The notes under the pieces are model-generated. The model was not told where the DNA came from. It did not search any database and saw only the letters and a program-made list of their open reading frames with translations. The translations under genes and the position numbers were made by a program. DNA of 64,000 bases, from the NCBI RefSeq assembly GCF_008086165.1, contig NZ_VSKL01000002.1, forward strand, positions 1 to 64,000, read 5' to 3'. Shown here in pieces: positions 1 to 10,179 of this stretch (the stretch's first letter is position 1; each line of letters starts with the position of its first letter). Source of the DNA: Algorimicrobium algoritergicola (GTDB taxonomy: Bacteria; Bacteroidota; Bacteroidia; Flavobacteriales; Flavobacteriaceae).

Positions 1-912
1 AAGTCCAAGTCACGACTGTTGTTCCTTGTACTGTAATCGGTAAAGTTGCATCGTTAGTAACGGTAACAGTTCCACCACAATTATCAGTAGCAGTAGGAGC
101 AGTTAAGGATGTAACCGAACATTCAGCAGTAACATCAGCAAGCGAAGCAGCATCAGCAACAGGAGCTGTATTATCGGTGATTATGACATTTTGCGTTTGC
201 GTAGATGCATTACTAATCACATCTGTATAAGTCCACGTAACAACAGTTGTTCCCTGCGTTGTTATCGGTAAAGTTGCATCGTTAGTAACGGTAACAGTTC
301 CACCACAATTATCAGTAGCAGTAGGAGCAGTTAAGGATGTAACCGAACATTCAGCAGTAACATCAGCAAGCGAAGCCACATCAGCAACAGGAGGTGTAAC
401 ATCATCAATAATAATATTTTGCGTTTGCGTAGAAGTGTTTCCATTCCCATCATTATAAGTCCAAGTAAGGACTGTAGTACCTTGGGTAGAAATCGGTAAA
501 GAAGCATCGTTAGTAACGGTAACAGTTCCACCACAATTATCAGTAGCAGTAGGAGCAGTTAAGGATGTAACCGAACATTCAGCTGTAACATCAGCAAGTG
601 TTGCTATATCAGCTACAGGCGCTGTGTTGTCTGTGATTATTACATTTTGAACAACATCTATGTCGTTTCCATGCCCGTCATCAAAATTCCAAGTAATAGT
701 ATAAATTCCTTGTGTATTATACGTTAACGGGTCAGTGGTTGTACCTGTAATAGTTCCCGCACAGGCATCCGTAGTTGTTGGCGCTGCAGCTGTTACAGAA
801 CATTCATCTGTTAAATCGGCAAGGGTTGGTGTTAAAGGATTAATCACATCTTTCGCTGTCAATACAACAGTCTCAACATCCGTGTTACCAGAATCATCTG
901 TTGCCGTAACCG
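1..912 (-). repeat. Tandem 228-bp coding repeats inside HYR-like gene
   Basis: Four consecutive units begin at 1, 229, 457 and 685, each exactly 228 bp (76 codons). Units at 1 and 229 share a long stretch of identical sequence, while the unit at 685 is clearly diverged. Such recent homogenisation allows change of repeat number by recombination. Confidence 0.85.
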
Positions 913-1525
913 TAACATTAATTGTCTGATTATGAACCGCAGATATTACAAAACCAGCAATCGGGTTTTGGGTAACGGAAGCGACATCACAATTATCTGT
1001 AGCCGTTCCTAAAACATTTGGAATGGTGATTTCACAACTAGCATCTAAATTAACATTTCTATCTATACCTGGTGTTAAAACAGGGTCTTCATTATCTAAA
1101 ACGGTAACAACAAAACTACAAATTTGCCCGGTAGGCATATTTACAGCATCGCGTTCTTCATAGGTTACGGTAGTAGGACCATCTGGAAAGGTATCACCAA
1201 TTCCAAGAGCTGACGTTAATACCATAGATCCGCCACTTAAATCTGTTGCAGGCATGGTATACGTAACAACTGCACCACAAGTGCCGGGATCTACATTTAC
1301 TGAAAAATCTGTTGGACAGTAAGTGATAGCACGACTAGCTGAACTTTCTCTAAAAGATTCTTCAAAATCCGGTCGCAACGACACATGCTCATTTAGCGGA
1401 TTACTGAAAAAAGTAACCTGATTAGTATTTGCAGAATAATGATCTGAACTAATTGGTTTAGAAAAACCTTGAATACTAATAGTAAGAACAATTAGTAATA
1501 ACGAGTAAAAAGTAATTTTTTTCAT
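1..1525 (-). CDS. HYR/Ig-like repeat secreted protein, N-terminal part (runs off left edge)
   Basis: The reading frame is open from an ATG at 1525 down to base 2 (508 codons visible) with no stop, so the C-terminus lies outside the window. It starts with a signal peptide (MKKITFYSLLLIVLTISIQG), then a linker, an HYR-type domain (CPTDFSVNVDPGTCGAVVTY near residue 70), a second beta domain with LDNEDPVLTPG, then 76-residue repeats with the pattern TAECSVTSLTAPTATDNCGG. At DNA level the last units repeat with an exact 228-bp period (1, 229, 457, 685), and the first two are almost identical. HYR and Ig-like repeats are typical of extracellular flavobacterial adhesins that end in a T9SS sorting domain; that end is not visible. 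Likely a cell-surface or secreted adhesion protein (inference). Confidence 0.85.
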   Translation of the reverse strand, partial: MKKITFYSLLLIVLTISIQGFSKPISSDHYSANTNQVTFFSNPLNEHVSLRPDFEESFRESSASRAITYCPTDFSVNVDPGTCGAVVTYTMPATDLSGGSMVLTSALGIGDTFPDGPTTVTYEERDAVNMPTGQICSFVVTVLDNEDPVLTPGIDRNVNLDASCEITIPNVLGTATDNCDVASVTQNPIAGFVISAVHNQTINVTVTATDDSGNTDVETVVLTAKDVINPLTPTLADLTDECSVTAAAPTTTDACAGTITGTTTDPLTYNTQGIYTITWNFDDGHGNDIDVVQNVIITDNTAPVADIATLADVTAECSVTSLTAPTATDNCGGTVTVTNDASLPISTQGTTVLTWTYNDGNGNTSTQTQNIIIDDVTPPVADVASLADVTAECSVTSLTAPTATDNCGGTVTVTNDATLPITTQGTTVVTWTYTDVISNASTQTQNVIITDNTAPVADAASLADVTAECSVTSLTAPTATDNCGGTVTVTNDATLPITVQGTTVVTWT

Positions 1526-1991
1526 AATAGCGGTTAATTTTTTAATAATAAACTGTCAGAAATTTCTTAAAATCGGTTTTAAATAAAGACGCGATTAGAA
1601 ACTACTTAAATCTGCTATTATTAATTATGTAAACTGAGGGAGCCCAAAAATAACCTATGGAAATGCGGTCTAGAAATTTATTCGGTAAACGGTTAATATA
1701 CTCTTTGTATTTAATTAAACTATAGTAAACGACTCACTTTTTGATGTAAAACGCAGTATATCAAGTATTTCCGGATAATGAAATTTAATTGATGTTTTAC
1801 TATTGATGAAGTGAAAAGTTTTAGTCGAGTAACGTTATGATAAATCCGATGAAATGCAATTTGCTTTTTAAGTGGTTGATTTAAATCTTAAATTTGTGTA
1901 TCAAAATTAATATTTCTTCTTTTAAAAAAAACGTTCCGAAGGTTTGTAACTCCTCCGGAACGCCTTATAAATTAATTATAAAATAAACGTT
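1526..1991. other. Intergenic region, 466 bp
   Basis: No convincing gene on either strand. The only clear structure is the terminator hairpin at 1929-1964; the part next to 1525 must hold the promoter of the HYR gene, but no clean TTG/TAnnTTTG pair was identified. Confidence 0.6.
1925..1964 (-). terminator. Rho-independent terminator of the DoxDA-like gene
   Basis: On the minus strand a stem GCGTTCCGGAGG/CCTTCGGAACG (one mismatch) with a short loop is followed directly by a run of eight T. It lies just downstream of the stop of the gene at 1992-3005. Confidence 0.85.
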
Positions 1992-3005
1992 TTAATTCAC
2001 ATTAATTTCCCAAGTTAACCCGCTAATATCTGTCAGTTTTAAAATATGACTGCTATTCGGGTTGTAATCGGTATCATTTAAAGATATTGAAATATCGGCT
2101 TTTGCACCCAATGGAATAATCAGACTATGAACACCAGGTTTTATTTTCGCCACATAATGATTACTAATTTGATCTGTTGGAAAACGTGATAAATCAGTTC
2201 CATTTAAAGACATGATTGTTTTTCCATTCGAATCCATTAATTCCATACCTATTAAAAAGGATCCATATACATCCACACCTTCCACACGATATACTTGAAA
2301 TTCCAAAGTATTATTAGAAATGGTAGCCTGGCTTAACTCTAATTTTGGTTTTATGGATTTATTATGAAGCGTTCCAAAAACACCGCCATGAAAATACTGA
2401 TTGGTAAATAGTGTTAATGAAAAAATAGCTAAAGCACCAAACAGAACAATCGGTTTTAAATTTTTAATCGGCAAAATACCTGAGCCTAAAAAGCCAAACC
2501 ATTTGGTTCGTGTAAATACATAGTTTTTATCCATTAGTAATTTATCTAATGAATAATGGCCACTACCGCTTAAAAATAAGGTAAACCCGGTGGCAATACC
2601 TAGTACACCAATCTGCCATTCGTCTAAACAGGTGGTGCCAATCCATCCTGAACCGAGCAAAATACCCATGGCTAAAAAGAAGACCCCAATACTCATGAGT
2701 CGCGTGAAAAGACCTAGAATAATTAGGAGACCAACAATACCTTCTATGATGGTGAAAATAACCATGGCCCACCATAAAGCATCTGGATTTAACACCAAAT
2801 ATTCAATTATGGGTTTAATACCTAATGCGTTGGGAAGAAAATGATTGAATTTTTCGCCTATATAGCCCGCTTCATCAGGGTTTAACTTATTTGCTAATGC
2901 TACGCGGCGCCAAAAGGCTGAAAAGTAGGTCCATCCTACTACTAGGCGGATGGCTAATGTAAAAAGTCCAGCCGTGTTATACGACTGATTTGAAAATTGT
3001 TTCAT
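1992..3005 (-). CDS. DoxDA-like fused thiosulfate:quinone oxidoreductase small-subunit protein
   Basis: 337 residues. Residues 1-170 form a DoxX/DoxD-type membrane domain with four hydrophobic segments and the usual motif GWTYFSAFWRR near the N-terminus; residues about 190-337 match the DoxA part, beginning with one more membrane segment and the motif FHGGVFGTLHNKS. Known family: TQO small subunits DoxD and DoxA are separate in Acidianus, where they oxidise thiosulfate and reduce quinone, and are fused in several bacteria including Bacteroidota. The reaction is not proven here, because many DoxX-type proteins have other roles. A 129-residue secreted protein lies 38 bp upstream on the same strand and may be cotranscribed. 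A strong terminator follows. Confidence 0.7.
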   Translation of the reverse strand: MKQFSNQSYNTAGLFTLAIRLVVGWTYFSAFWRRVALANKLNPDEAGYIGEKFNHFLPNALGIKPIIEYLVLNPDALWWAMVIFTIIEGIVGLLIILGLFTRLMSIGVFFLAMGILLGSGWIGTTCLDEWQIGVLGIATGFTLFLSGSGHYSLDKLLMDKNYVFTRTKWFGFLGSGILPIKNLKPIVLFGALAIFSLTLFTNQYFHGGVFGTLHNKSIKPKLELSQATISNNTLEFQVYRVEGVDVYGSFLIGMELMDSNGKTIMSLNGTDLSRFPTDQISNHYVAKIKPGVHSLIIPLGAKADISISLNDTDYNPNSSHILKLTDISGLTWEINVN

Positions 3006-3043
3006 GTAAAATGTATATAAATGTTAAAAAAAATATGAGACTA

Positions 3044-3433
3044 TTAAGCGTAAGTTGCTGCAGTATCTAATTTTAAACATTGATATAATATGTAGAATGG
3101 CGGACTAACACCAGATGTTTTTTTGCTGTATTTTACGCCAATACGTGGTTGTACACTAGGCGATAAATCCGCGAAATTAATAGAGGGTTTAGTCGCTATT
3201 AATTTTAAAGTTTGAAGTTCTGTTGTTTTTACTACTTGAAATCCATCTACAGTTGCTAATTGGCAGATTTCAGAAAAATGAGTAGCAATTGTTTTGTGGG
3301 CAGGACGTTGAAAATCGATTTCTAGAGTTCCTAAAAATGTCTCTTTAGCCGAACATGGACTTAAAGCGAACAAAATGGCAAGCATTGAAAAAATGCGTGA
3401 CAACTTATTAGAATATGGATTTTTTTTAATCAT
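3044..3433 (-). CDS. Small secreted protein of unknown function upstream of doxDA-like gene
   Basis: 129 residues with an N-terminal hydrophobic signal (LSRIFSMLAILFALSPCSA) and a short mature part containing two cysteines far apart (SEICQLA and LYQCLKL). No family recognised. It ends 38 bp before the DoxDA-like gene on the same strand, so the two probably form an operon. A perfect 17-bp palindrome (3477-3493) lies 44 bp upstream of the start, between this gene and the divergent GEVED gene. Confidence 0.55.
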   Translation of the reverse strand: MIKKNPYSNKLSRIFSMLAILFALSPCSAKETFLGTLEIDFQRPAHKTIATHFSEICQLATVDGFQVVKTTELQTLKLIATKPSINFADLSPSVQPRIGVKYSKKTSGVSPPFYILYQCLKLDTAATYA

Positions 3434-3476
3434 GAGATTTGCGAAACTATTCGTTTTTTAATCAGAAATAAAAACA

Positions 3477-3493
3477 TTAACAAATTTTGTTAA
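3477..3493. promoter_or_regulatory. Perfect palindrome between divergent genes (possible operator)
   Basis: The sequence TTAACAAA-T-TTTGTTAA is a perfect 8+1+8 palindrome in the 125-bp gap between the divergently transcribed genes ending at 3433 and starting at 3559. There is no T-tract, so a dimeric regulator site is more likely than a terminator. The protein that binds is unknown. Confidence 0.4.
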
Positions 3494-3558
3494 AAGGATT
3501 GATATCCCATGTTCCGTTTAATTTTACTAACTTGGTTTGAAATCAAATTTTAAAACTT

Positions 3559-4884
3559 ATGAAAAAAATTACTTTAGTGCTTTTTTTACTATCCCTTGGT
3601 ATGCAAGCGCAAACGTTTCCAAGCCCGTATTGCGAAATTACAGATGCTACAGATGTTATCGTTGAAGAAATAGCATCCGTAGATTTTGGCGGAACTACAA
3701 TAACAAATACGGATGTGGCTTCTGTATTAATTAACGAAACTGCAACGGTTGTAGCGGTAACGCAAGAAGACACATACACCATGGAAGTAACTGGTAATAC
3801 CTATGGGCCTTTTGACACCGATATTGTTGCGTTCATAGATTGGAACCAAAATGAGGTGTTAGATGACGCTGGTGAAATATATGAAATAGGAACACTGACT
3901 AATACGGACGGAACCGATGGGATATCCGTAACTTTTGATATTGTTATTCCAACCGATGCTGTTCTAGGTGAAACACGAATCAGACTTACTAAAACATATA
4001 ATGATTCTGATTCCCCGGCAGAAATTAATCCCTGTGGTATTGAGTTTGATGCATTCGGTCAAGGTATTTATCCAGGTTATGGTCAAGCATTAGATTTTAC
4101 CTTGCTAGTTGAGGCAGCAGTTGTGTTGCCATTTCCGAATCCGTATTGTGAAATTACCGATGCTGGTGCTGTTTCTGTTGAAGAAATTACGACCGTAAAT
4201 TTTGATGGAACGAGCATTACAAATTTAGATATAGAATCGGCTTTAGTAGATGAAACCGCTACAGTTGTTAATATAGCTGCTGGCGAAACCTATGCTTTGC
4301 AAGTCACTGGAAACACGTATGGCCCTTTTGATACGGATATTGTTGCATTCATAGATTGGAACCAAAATGATATTTTAGATGATGCTGGTGAAATATACGA
4401 AATAGGAACACTAATCAATACCGATGGAACCGATGGCGTTAGCGTCAGTATGGATATTCTGGTGCCAACAGATGCTGTTTTAGGTGAAACACGAATAAGA
4501 ATTACAAAAACATATACCGATTCAGACTCTCCAGCGGAAATAAATCCATGTGGAATTGAATTTGATGCATTCGGTCAAGGCATTTATCCTGGATACGGAC
4601 AAGCACTGGATTTTACATTAAATATAGCTCCTTTAAGTACGGATAGGTTTGAAGTAAATGCGCTTTCTGTTTATCCGATTCCAACAAAAGACTTTTTGAA
4701 TATTAGTTATAAATCTACCATTCAAGGCGTAACTATTTTCAATATGTTGGGTCAGGAAGTTTATGCTCAAAATACGGCAGCATCTACATTGCAATTGCAG
4801 GTTTCCGAATTAGCAACGGGTCCATATCTTGTAAAATTACAAACAGAAGTTGGTACACATACTTTTAGATTTTTAAAACACTAA
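3559..4884 (+). CDS. Secreted protein with two GEVED domains and T9SS type A sorting domain
   Basis: 441 residues. Signal peptide MKKITLVLFLLSLGMQAQ, then two near-identical repeats of about 165 residues (roughly 20-185 and 190-360), each starting with FPxPYCEITDA and holding the GEVED signature AFIDWNQNxxxDDAGEIYE. The last 75 residues (SVYPIPTKDF ... GPYLVKLQTEVGTHTFRF) are a T9SS type A (Por) sorting domain, so the protein is exported through the type IX system. GEVED domains are common in Bacteroidota exoproteins; a binding role is likely but not shown. A terminator follows at 4916. Confidence 0.85.
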   Translation: MKKITLVLFLLSLGMQAQTFPSPYCEITDATDVIVEEIASVDFGGTTITNTDVASVLINETATVVAVTQEDTYTMEVTGNTYGPFDTDIVAFIDWNQNEVLDDAGEIYEIGTLTNTDGTDGISVTFDIVIPTDAVLGETRIRLTKTYNDSDSPAEINPCGIEFDAFGQGIYPGYGQALDFTLLVEAAVVLPFPNPYCEITDAGAVSVEEITTVNFDGTSITNLDIESALVDETATVVNIAAGETYALQVTGNTYGPFDTDIVAFIDWNQNDILDDAGEIYEIGTLINTDGTDGVSVSMDILVPTDAVLGETRIRITKTYTDSDSPAEINPCGIEFDAFGQGIYPGYGQALDFTLNIAPLSTDRFEVNALSVYPIPTKDFLNISYKSTIQGVTIFNMLGQEVYAQNTAASTLQLQVSELATGPYLVKLQTEVGTHTFRFLKH

Positions 4885-4915
4885 CAAGTTTAATTTCTAA
4901 ATAGCCATAAACAAT

Positions 4916-4950
4916 AACTGAACAGGATTTATTTTCTTGTTCAGTTTTTG
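4916..4950 (+). terminator. Rho-independent terminator
   Basis: Stem AACTGAACA/TGTTCAGTT followed by a T-rich run, 32 bp after the stop of the GEVED-domain gene. Confidence 0.75.
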
Positions 4951-5044
4951 TTTTTAGTAATTTCAGTTCACTTTTTATTTTTTACAGTCAAAAAACGCTT
5001 TAGCCTGATTAGAGAATAAAAACAAAAAATTTTAACTTTACCAC

Positions 5045-6571
5045 ATGGCTATACTCGGAAATATTATCAAAGGTATTATTGAAATTAAAGACACATTTAC
5101 GCCGGAATTGAATCCGGTGGAAGCTCAAAAAGAGGTGTTGAAAAATTTACTTACTCAAGCGGAAAATACAGAATTTGGAAAGCATTATAAGTTTGAATCT
5201 ATTTTAGATTCGGATGATCTTGCAAAAGCATTTTCTGATACAGTTCCGTATTTCGATTATAATAAAATTCAAAAAGAATGGTGGTATCGCTATCAAAATG
5301 GGGAAGACCATATAACTTGGCCAGGCCACCCGAACTATTTTGCTTTAAGTTCAGGCACAACAGGAAAAAGTAGTAAGCGTATTCCTGTAACGGATGAAAT
5401 GATTGACGCTATAAAACAAGCAGGTATCAATCAAGTATTCGCGTTAAGTAATTTTGATTTTGAAGCCGATTTTTTCGAAAAGGAAATCATGATGCTGGGG
5501 AGTTCTACAGATTTGCAAGAAAACAAAGATCATTTAGAAGGCGAAATCAGTGGAATAACAGCCAGTAATATTCCGTTTTGGTTCCGTGGTTATTATAAGC
5601 CAGGGGAAGATATTGCTAAAATTGAAGATTGGGATGAGCGCGTGCAGCGAATTGCCGACAATGCTAAAAATTGGGACATTGGCGCCATTAGTGGCATTCC
5701 ATCATGGATAGAACTCATGTTGGAAAAAGTGATTGCGCAACATAACTTAAAGCATATTCATGAAATTTGGCCAAACCTAGAAGTTTACACGTCTGGAGGT
5801 GTGGCTTTTAGTCCGTATGAAAAGAGTTTTAATGCGTTAATGGGACATCCTATTACGGTTATTGATACCTATTTAGCGTCTGAAGGTTTTATGGCGTTTC
5901 AAGCCAGACCAGAAACAGATGCTATGCAATTGGTTACTGATAATGGTATTTATTTTGAGTTTGTGCCTATGAAACCAGAATATATTAATGAAGATGGCTC
6001 TTTGGTTCCTGACGCACCTTCTATAACGTTAGCACATGTGCAAACCAATCAAGATTATGTTTTAATAATCAGTACTGTAAGTGGTGCTTGGCGTTACGAA
6101 ATTGGTGATACTATTGAATTTACAAATGTAGAACGCGCCGAAATAAAAATTACAGGTCGCACCAAATTTTTTCTGAACACGGTTGGATCGCAATTATCGG
6201 TGAATAAAATGGATGATGCCATGCAGCAATTAGAACAAAAATTCAACACTAAAATTCCTGAATATACTATTTGTGCGCAACGTGGCGCTGATGATGAATT
6301 TTATCATAGCTGGTATATTGGGAGTGAAGATTCATTGAATTCTGATGAAGTGGCCGAAGCTTTAGATGGTTTTTTAAAGACCGCCAATAAGAATTATAAA
6401 GTGGCGCGTGGAAAAGCTTTAAAAGGTGTAAAAGTGCAACTCATTCCGCCAGCTGTTTTTCATGAATGGAGTGCTGCCAACAAGAAAAAAGGTGGCCAAG
6501 TAAAAATGGAACGTGTTATGAAAGAAGATAAATTTCAGGATTGGGAAGCCTTTGTTACTTCACAGAAGTAG
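5045..6571 (+). CDS. GH3-family (auxin-responsive GH3-like) acyl-adenylating enzyme
   Basis: 508 residues, full length for the family. The adenylate-forming motif LSSGTTGKSSKRIP is at residues 101-114; further family features are LEVYTSGGVAFSPYE, YLASEGFMA, WRYEIGDTIEF and ITGRTKFF. Plant GH3 enzymes (JAR1 and IAA-amido synthetases) activate a carboxylic acid with ATP and join it to an amino acid. Bacteroidota homologs are widespread, and their substrate is generally unknown. The cytosolic location follows from the lack of a signal peptide. It stands alone between a terminator and a convergent metallopeptidase gene, which it overlaps by 17 bp at the 3' end. Confidence 0.85.
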   Translation: MAILGNIIKGIIEIKDTFTPELNPVEAQKEVLKNLLTQAENTEFGKHYKFESILDSDDLAKAFSDTVPYFDYNKIQKEWWYRYQNGEDHITWPGHPNYFALSSGTTGKSSKRIPVTDEMIDAIKQAGINQVFALSNFDFEADFFEKEIMMLGSSTDLQENKDHLEGEISGITASNIPFWFRGYYKPGEDIAKIEDWDERVQRIADNAKNWDIGAISGIPSWIELMLEKVIAQHNLKHIHEIWPNLEVYTSGGVAFSPYEKSFNALMGHPITVIDTYLASEGFMAFQARPETDAMQLVTDNGIYFEFVPMKPEYINEDGSLVPDAPSITLAHVQTNQDYVLIISTVSGAWRYEIGDTIEFTNVERAEIKITGRTKFFLNTVGSQLSVNKMDDAMQQLEQKFNTKIPEYTICAQRGADDEFYHSWYIGSEDSLNSDEVAEALDGFLKTANKNYKVARGKALKGVKVQLIPPAVFHEWSAANKKKGGQVKMERVMKEDKFQDWEAFVTSQK

Positions 6572-7178
6572 CCTCATCGGGAACCACGCCATCGCGTTCG
6601 TTTACAATATCCATGATTTCTTCGGGCGAAAGATAAAATTTTTCGATTCGTAATTTATAGGAAGGTGTAATATCGGCATTGTTCAAAATAAAATCTTTTG
6701 TTTTCAGAATATACGATTCCATACCGTGAGCAACAGCAAAGGTATCAGCAGCACGTTCGGCCTCAATAATATGATTTTCGGAAAGCAAGTACTTAACACC
6801 AAACCAAATAAGATTCAGATTGCTTCGGTCTTGATAATCCATTATATGACCGAGTTCATGACCTATCCAACCAATTAAAATATCCGATGGTATATCTTTA
6901 GTCGAAAACTCTTTATCTGAAATTTTAAATCGTTCACTAATTAAAATTACATAGTCTCGATATTCTCTCGGTTTAAAAAAACTTCCAAATTTAGGCTGTG
7001 CCTGCATGGTCGATTTTTTAATATTCTTTTTAAACTTTATCTCAATCCCAACATCCCGTAAAGTTGGATAAAAATCCAAAGCAGCTTTTGTTTCGTTTTC
7101 TATAGATTTAGGAATTATTTTTTGAGCGTAAGTGTTTAGTGTTGTCATAAATAGTATTAAAAGTATAATGGGTTTCAT
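6555..7178 (-). CDS. Secreted or periplasmic zinc metallopeptidase-like protein
   Basis: 207 residues with signal peptide MKPIILLILFMTTLNTYAQK. A gluzincin-type motif HELGH sits at residues 107-111 and a likely third ligand in EAERAAD at 139-145, arranged as in M48-like small peptidases. No membrane segment after the signal, so it probably acts in the periplasm or outside. Convergent with the GH3 gene (17-bp overlap). The specific family and substrate are not clear. Confidence 0.7.
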   Translation of the reverse strand: MKPIILLILFMTTLNTYAQKIIPKSIENETKAALDFYPTLRDVGIEIKFKKNIKKSTMQAQPKFGSFFKPREYRDYVILISERFKISDKEFSTKDIPSDILIGWIGHELGHIMDYQDRSNLNLIWFGVKYLLSENHIIEAERAADTFAVAHGMESYILKTKDFILNNADITPSYKLRIEKFYLSPEEIMDIVNERDGVVPDEATSVK

Positions 7179-7594
7179 AGCGTTTTTAGTATAACGAATA
7201 ATTTATAAATTGGTAAGGCATTTAAATAAATAGCTATCCAAAATCTTAAAAATTCGTGATTTCCATTTTAGAAGTTTTATCCAGACGAATACATATAAAT
7301 TGCGTCTTTTTTTCTGTGACGCCATAAATGGATTGTGTGAACACAAGTTACGGGGTTTTGATTGTTTTTTTAAACTGATTAGATGCTAATCTTGACCCAA
7401 ATGAATAATTAGGTATTGATTTTCGAATATTCTGGAAAATGCTGTGTTTATTAGGTGAATAACAGATGGTTCATCAATCTTATATCTTTTAAATTCGTAT
7501 TAAGCTTTTTCTATTCAGTATGAAACCCTATTTTTAGTGACGGTTTTAATTAGATAATTTTCGATGTCTTTAATCTTACATAAATCAACCAGTC
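7179..7594. other. Intergenic region, 416 bp, upstream of sdhCAB
   Basis: Divergent spacer holding the promoters of the metallopeptidase gene and of the sdh operon. I see no RNA gene, repeat or clear operator in it. Confidence 0.5.
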
Positions 7595-8254
7595 ATGAGT
7601 CTGTTTATAAAAAAAAGTATCATTGCCACAACAGGAGTATTTCTTTGTGTTTTTCTGATGGTTCATTTGTCGGCAAATATACTCTTGTTATTTCCGGAAG
7701 CAACGGCTAGAAGCCTATACAATGCGTATTCGACCACTTTAAGAGAAAGCACACTTATTATGATTGTGGCTTATTTACTGTATCTATCTATTGTTTTTCA
7801 TGTTATTTATGCTGGCATAATCACCTATAAAAACCGTCGTGCAAAAAATGATCGTTATATCATTAATCATAAACATGAAACCAGTAGTTGGGCTTCTCAA
7901 AATATGGGCGTTTTAGGGGTGCTTATTTTAATTTTTATGGGTGTTCATCTGGTTAATTTTTGGGCACGCGTTAAATTGGGAATAGGCGAGGACGTAGGAA
8001 CAGATATAGCCGGAAATATAGATGTTTACGAAGTTACCTTTGCCTTATTTCATAATATCTATTACGTGCTTTTCTACACAATTTTAATGATTCCACTAGG
8101 ATTTCATTTGCATCATGGCCTTAAATCAGCTTTTAAAACCTTGGGATTTTATCATGAAAAAGGACTTCAAGTATTGGCTAAAATTGCACTTATTTATGCC
8201 ATTATTGTTAGCGTAGGTTTTGGGATCATACCAATAATCGTTTATTTCAAATAG
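7595..8254 (+). CDS. sdhC: Succinate dehydrogenase cytochrome b subunit (B-type)
   Basis: 219 residues with five hydrophobic segments, as in the single di-haem membrane anchor of B-type succinate:quinone oxidoreductases. Conserved histidines lie in the segments ([40 protein letters not shown]). It binds haem b and quinone and anchors SdhA and SdhB to the inner membrane. First gene of a tight operon: sdhA begins 7 bp after its stop. Confidence 0.9.
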   Translation: MSLFIKKSIIATTGVFLCVFLMVHLSANILLLFPEATARSLYNAYSTTLRESTLIMIVAYLLYLSIVFHVIYAGIITYKNRRAKNDRYIINHKHETSSWASQNMGVLGVLILIFMGVHLVNFWARVKLGIGEDVGTDIAGNIDVYEVTFALFHNIYYVLFYTILMIPLGFHLHHGLKSAFKTLGFYHEKGLQVLAKIALIYAIIVSVGFGIIPIIVYFK

Positions 8255-8261
8255 TAAGTAT

Positions 8262-10172
8262 ATGACATTAGATTCAAAAATTCCAGAAGGCAGGCTAGAA
8301 GATAAGTGGAAAAACTATCAAGCAAAATCGCACTTAATCAATCCAGCCAATAAAAAGAAACTCAATATTATGGTTGTGGGTTCTGGATTATCAGGCGCTG
8401 GAGCAGCAGCTACGTTGGCCGAACTTGGGTATCAGGTGCAATGTTTTTGTTATCAGGACTCTGCAAGACGGGCACATTCTGTAGCCGCTCAAGGTGGCAT
8501 AAATGCAGCCAAAAATTACCAGCATGATGGGGATAGTGTTTGGCGTATGTTTCATGATACGTTAAAAGGTGGCGACTTCCGTTCGCGCGAAGCCAACACC
8601 TATCGATTGGCTGAATTATCAGCACCCTTAATAGATCATTTTGTGCAGCAAGGTGTTCCGTTTGCACGCGAGTATGGTGGTGTTTTGGCTAATAGAAGTT
8701 TTGGTGGCGTGCAAGTACAGCGTACGTTTTATGCACGCGGACAAACTGGGCAGCAGCTGGTTTTGGCGGCTTATTCGCAATTATCTAAAATGATTCGCGC
8801 CAAAAAAGTGGACATGCTACCAAGGCATGAAGTATTGGACCTAGTTGTTATTAATGGAAAAGCAAAAGGCGTCGTTGCGCGCGATTTAGAAACTGGTGCT
8901 ATTAAACGATTTGCTGCTGATGCCGTTGTACTAGCCACAGGTGGTTATTCCCGTGTTTTCAGATTGTCTACTTTGGCCATAGGTTGCAACGGAAGTGCTA
9001 TTTGGAAGGCTCATAAACGCGGTGCCTTTTTTGCTGCACCTAGTTTTACACAAATTCATCCCACTGCTTTACCACAAACTAGTAATGCGCAATCAAAATT
9101 GACTTTAATGTCTGAATCCCTTCGTAATGATGGTCGGATTTGGGTGCCTAAAAACAAGGACGATTCTAGAAAGCCTCAAGACATTCTCGAAGAAGAGCGC
9201 GATTATTACCTAGAAAGGCGCTATCCGAGTTTTGGAAATTTAGCACCTAGAGATATTGCTTCGCGAGCAGCAAAAGAACGCATAGATGCTGGTCATGGTG
9301 TTGGCCAATTGAAAAATGCCGTGTATTTAGATTTTAAGCATGCTATTGCAAAAATGGGAAAGGATGCCATTACCGATAAATATGGGAATTTGTTTACCAT
9401 GTATGAAAAAATAACAGGAATTAACGCCTATCATGAGCCGATGAAAATTTCGCCAGCAGCCCATTTTTCCATGGGTGGACTTTGGGTAGATTATGAGTTA
9501 ATGACCACTATTCCGGGTTTATATGCTATAGGTGAATGTAATTATTCCGATCATGGAGCCAATCGCCTGGGCGCGAATTCGCTTCTTCAAACTAGTATTG
9601 ACGGGTATTTTATTTTACCGAATACCATTAATAATTATTTAGAAGGCGAATTACAAGCGGAACATCCTAGCATAGAACATCCTGAATTTGCCAAAGTAGA
9701 GGAGGACGTTCAGAGACAAATTCAAAAAATATTACATATAAATGGCAGTCGAACTTCGGATGATTTTCATCGCGAGTTGGGAAAAGTTATGTGGCAAGAA
9801 TGTGCTATGAGTCGGAATAAAGTGGGATTAGAAAACGCCATTACTCAAATAAAACAAATTAAAGTCGCTTTTTGGAATGATGTCAAAGTTACTGGAAGCG
9901 CAAATGAAATGAATCCTGAATTGGAAAAAGCGCTGCGTTTGGCCGATTTTATGGAGTTAGCCATTCTGATGTGTACAGATGCGCTTCAACGAAACGAATC
10001 TTGTGGCGCTCATTTTCGGGAAGAATACCAAACTGAAGAAGGCGAAGCCAAACGAAATGATGCGGATTATGCCTACGTTTCTGTATGGGAATATCAAGAA
10101 GCAGATTTTAAGCTACATAAAGAAATTTTGGAATTTGAATATATTCAGCCAACGGTAAGAAGTTATAAATAA
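8262..10172 (+). CDS. sdhA: Succinate dehydrogenase / fumarate reductase flavoprotein subunit
   Basis: 636 residues. The FAD-binding glycine motif [20 protein letters not shown] is at residues 37-56, the histidine for covalent FAD in RRAHS (His72), substrate-binding IHPTALP in mid-protein, and the catalytic region SMGGLWVDY ... [11 protein letters not shown] further on. Oxidises succinate to fumarate, or the reverse, in the cytosolic head. From memory it is about 30 residues shorter than the usual flavobacterial SdhA (near 670), and the usual RLGASAL is RLGANSL here, so it may be a second, divergent copy. 7 bp after sdhC, 7 bp before sdhB. Confidence 0.9.
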   Translation: MTLDSKIPEGRLEDKWKNYQAKSHLINPANKKKLNIMVVGSGLSGAGAAATLAELGYQVQCFCYQDSARRAHSVAAQGGINAAKNYQHDGDSVWRMFHDTLKGGDFRSREANTYRLAELSAPLIDHFVQQGVPFAREYGGVLANRSFGGVQVQRTFYARGQTGQQLVLAAYSQLSKMIRAKKVDMLPRHEVLDLVVINGKAKGVVARDLETGAIKRFAADAVVLATGGYSRVFRLSTLAIGCNGSAIWKAHKRGAFFAAPSFTQIHPTALPQTSNAQSKLTLMSESLRNDGRIWVPKNKDDSRKPQDILEEERDYYLERRYPSFGNLAPRDIASRAAKERIDAGHGVGQLKNAVYLDFKHAIAKMGKDAITDKYGNLFTMYEKITGINAYHEPMKISPAAHFSMGGLWVDYELMTTIPGLYAIGECNYSDHGANRLGANSLLQTSIDGYFILPNTINNYLEGELQAEHPSIEHPEFAKVEEDVQRQIQKILHINGSRTSDDFHRELGKVMWQECAMSRNKVGLENAITQIKQIKVAFWNDVKVTGSANEMNPELEKALRLADFMELAILMCTDALQRNESCGAHFREEYQTEEGEAKRNDADYAYVSVWEYQEADFKLHKEILEFEYIQPTVRSYK

Positions 10173-10179
10173 TAACCAG

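Noticed and set aside
735-929. Plus-strand frame of 64 codons within the HYR gene
   Set aside because: Shadow of the repeat-rich minus-strand gene; no start context or family.
8410-8667. Minus-strand frame inside sdhA
   Set aside because: Antisense to the conserved FAD domain; low-complexity, no family.
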